This document shows, piece after piece, positions 63,343-64,000 of a stretch of DNA of 64,000 nucleotides. The notes beneath the pieces were generated by a model. It saw only the letters and a list, made by a program, of their open reading frames with translations. It did not search any database and was not told the DNA's origin. Origin of the DNA: DSSB01 sp046346845 (GTDB lineage Bacteria > UBA10199 > DSSB01); assembly GCA_046346845.1 (NCBI GenBank), contig JAXMHH010000006.1, positions 186,001 to 250,000 of the forward strand. Direction: 5' to 3'. Position 1 is the first letter of the stretch, and each line of letters opens with the position of its first letter. Position numbers and translations under genes: made by a program.

Positions 63343-64000
63343 ATGGGCCCAAGGCGAGTTAAGAACTTATTGTTAGAACCCTACCGCCTGTTCTTTTGCG
63401 GGGGCCCCCTCGCCGCCATCGTGGCCGTCGGGGTTTGGTTCACCTGGCTCCATCTGCAAGACCACGGCATCCTCTGGCTAGAGCCGCGGGAGGGGGCCAA
63501 CCAGGTCCATTCCCACCTCATGCTCTACGGGGTATTGGGGTGCTACGTCTTCGGCTTCATCCTCACCGCCTTCCCCCGCTTCATCGGAATGGACCACCCC
63601 TCCCCGAAGGCGGTGCTCGCTTGGTTCCTCGGCCTGCTTGCGGGGCAGACATGTTTCGTCCTGGGGGCCCTGCATGCCCAGGCCTGGATGTGGGCGGCTT
63701 GGCTTCTGGAAGGGCTGACTTATTTGAGTCTCTGGTTTTTCTTGGCAAGACTCTACTGGCGCTCGGGAAAATGGCGGGAAGACCGGCAGCCGCGCTTCCT
63801 CTTGCTCGCGCTGGGTTTCGGCACGCTGGGCAGCCTGCTCTCTTACGGTTACTACGCCTTGGGTTCCAGCTTCACCTTTTACACCTTAAGCATCGAATTG
63901 GGCACCTACGGCTATCTCTTCCTCCTGGTCATCGCCATCACCTATCGGATCGTGCCCTTCTTCGCGGGCCGGGTGATCGAGGAATATACCGGGCGGCGCG
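63343..64000 (+). CDS. nnrS: NnrS-family membrane protein, cut by the window end
   Basis: 219 residues are visible and the frame is still open at the edge. It begins MGPRRVKNLLLEPYRLFFC; EPYRLFF, VHSHLMLYGVLGCYVFGFILTAFPRF and several long membrane helices are typical of NnrS, a heme- and copper-containing membrane protein linked to nitric oxide stress in denitrifiers. The ribosome site is weak. The FNR-like box 41 bp upstream supports a nitrogen-oxide role. Confidence 0.82.
   Translation, partial: MGPRRVKNLLLEPYRLFFCGGPLAAIVAVGVWFTWLHLQDHGILWLEPREGANQVHSHLMLYGVLGCYVFGFILTAFPRFIGMDHPSPKAVLAWFLGLLAGQTCFVLGALHAQAWMWAAWLLEGLTYLSLWFFLARLYWRSGKWREDRQPRFLLLALGFGTLGSLLSYGYYALGSSFTFYTLSIELGTYGYLFLLVIAITYRIVPFFAGRVIEEYTGRR

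Overview
The window is GC-rich DNA from a Gram-negative, facultatively anaerobic, nitrate-respiring bacterium. It encodes a beta-barrel porin, lipoproteins, a TatA subunit, a cytoplasmic-type NarGHJI nitrate reductase, an Alternative Complex III (ActABCDEF) and a nearly complete molybdenum cofactor (Moco) pathway. Secreted proteins with RCC1 and NHL propellers, Cys-rich repeats of the DUF4215/Myxococcus type, and a giant leucine-rich-repeat protein with a TIGR02996-like companion motif point to a lineage near the former Deltaproteobacteria (Myxococcota/Bdellovibrionota-like). That placement is an inference from gene content.

Layout. 1-8.0 kb holds mixed housekeeping and metabolic genes: a ThrH-like phosphatase, a PBP4-type DD-peptidase, a long acyl-CoA dehydrogenase, a quinone-oxidoreductase-like enzyme, two related six-Cys exported proteins and a HpnA-like epimerase. 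The first 1.8 kb also carries an unidentified structured RNA candidate and a palindromic MITE-like element. 8.0-18.1 kb is one long minus-strand unit: tatA, a leader resembling a Moco riboswitch, mobA, moaA, a moaC-moaB fusion, tauE-like, hemerythrin, moeA, moaD, moaE, fdhB, fdhA. focA lies divergently. 19.1-39.7 kb is a second, almost gapless minus-strand unit: a diheme cytochrome c, narGHJI, two NarK transporters, actABCDEF, a hemerythrin and a P-type ATPase. 39.8-44.5 kb holds a stand-alone cyclic-nucleotide-binding domain protein, an FNR-type regulator, a small radical SAM operon and a porin. 44.5-62.7 kb is an accessory island with more AT-rich intergenic DNA, carrying large secreted or repeat proteins, internal duplications, pseudogenes and 8-9 nt G/C homopolymers. 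62.7-64 kb has a small helical (ferritin-like) gene cluster divergent from an nnrS-like gene that runs off the window.

How it fits together. Formate could enter through FocA and be oxidised by the Cys-type NAD-dependent formate dehydrogenase. The Moco operon supplies this enzyme and NarG. Electrons reach nitrate through NarI, or cytochrome c through ACIII. Five near-identical palindromes with consensus TGAYYTAGATCA lie upstream of focA/tatA, the nar-act unit, the cNMP-domain gene, the radical SAM operon/porin pair and nnrS/ferritin-like genes. They most likely form one regulon of the FNR-type protein encoded at 40.2-40.9 kb.

Most notable: the nar-ACIII co-transcription unit with its shared palindrome regulon; poly-G/C tracts inside secreted-protein genes, one of which puts its gene out of frame (possible phase variation); a duplicated Cys-rich/LRR unit whose decayed copy keeps a roughly 377-bp block that reads as identical; and an uncharacterised FNR-box-linked DGC/YhbP-like/radical SAM operon.
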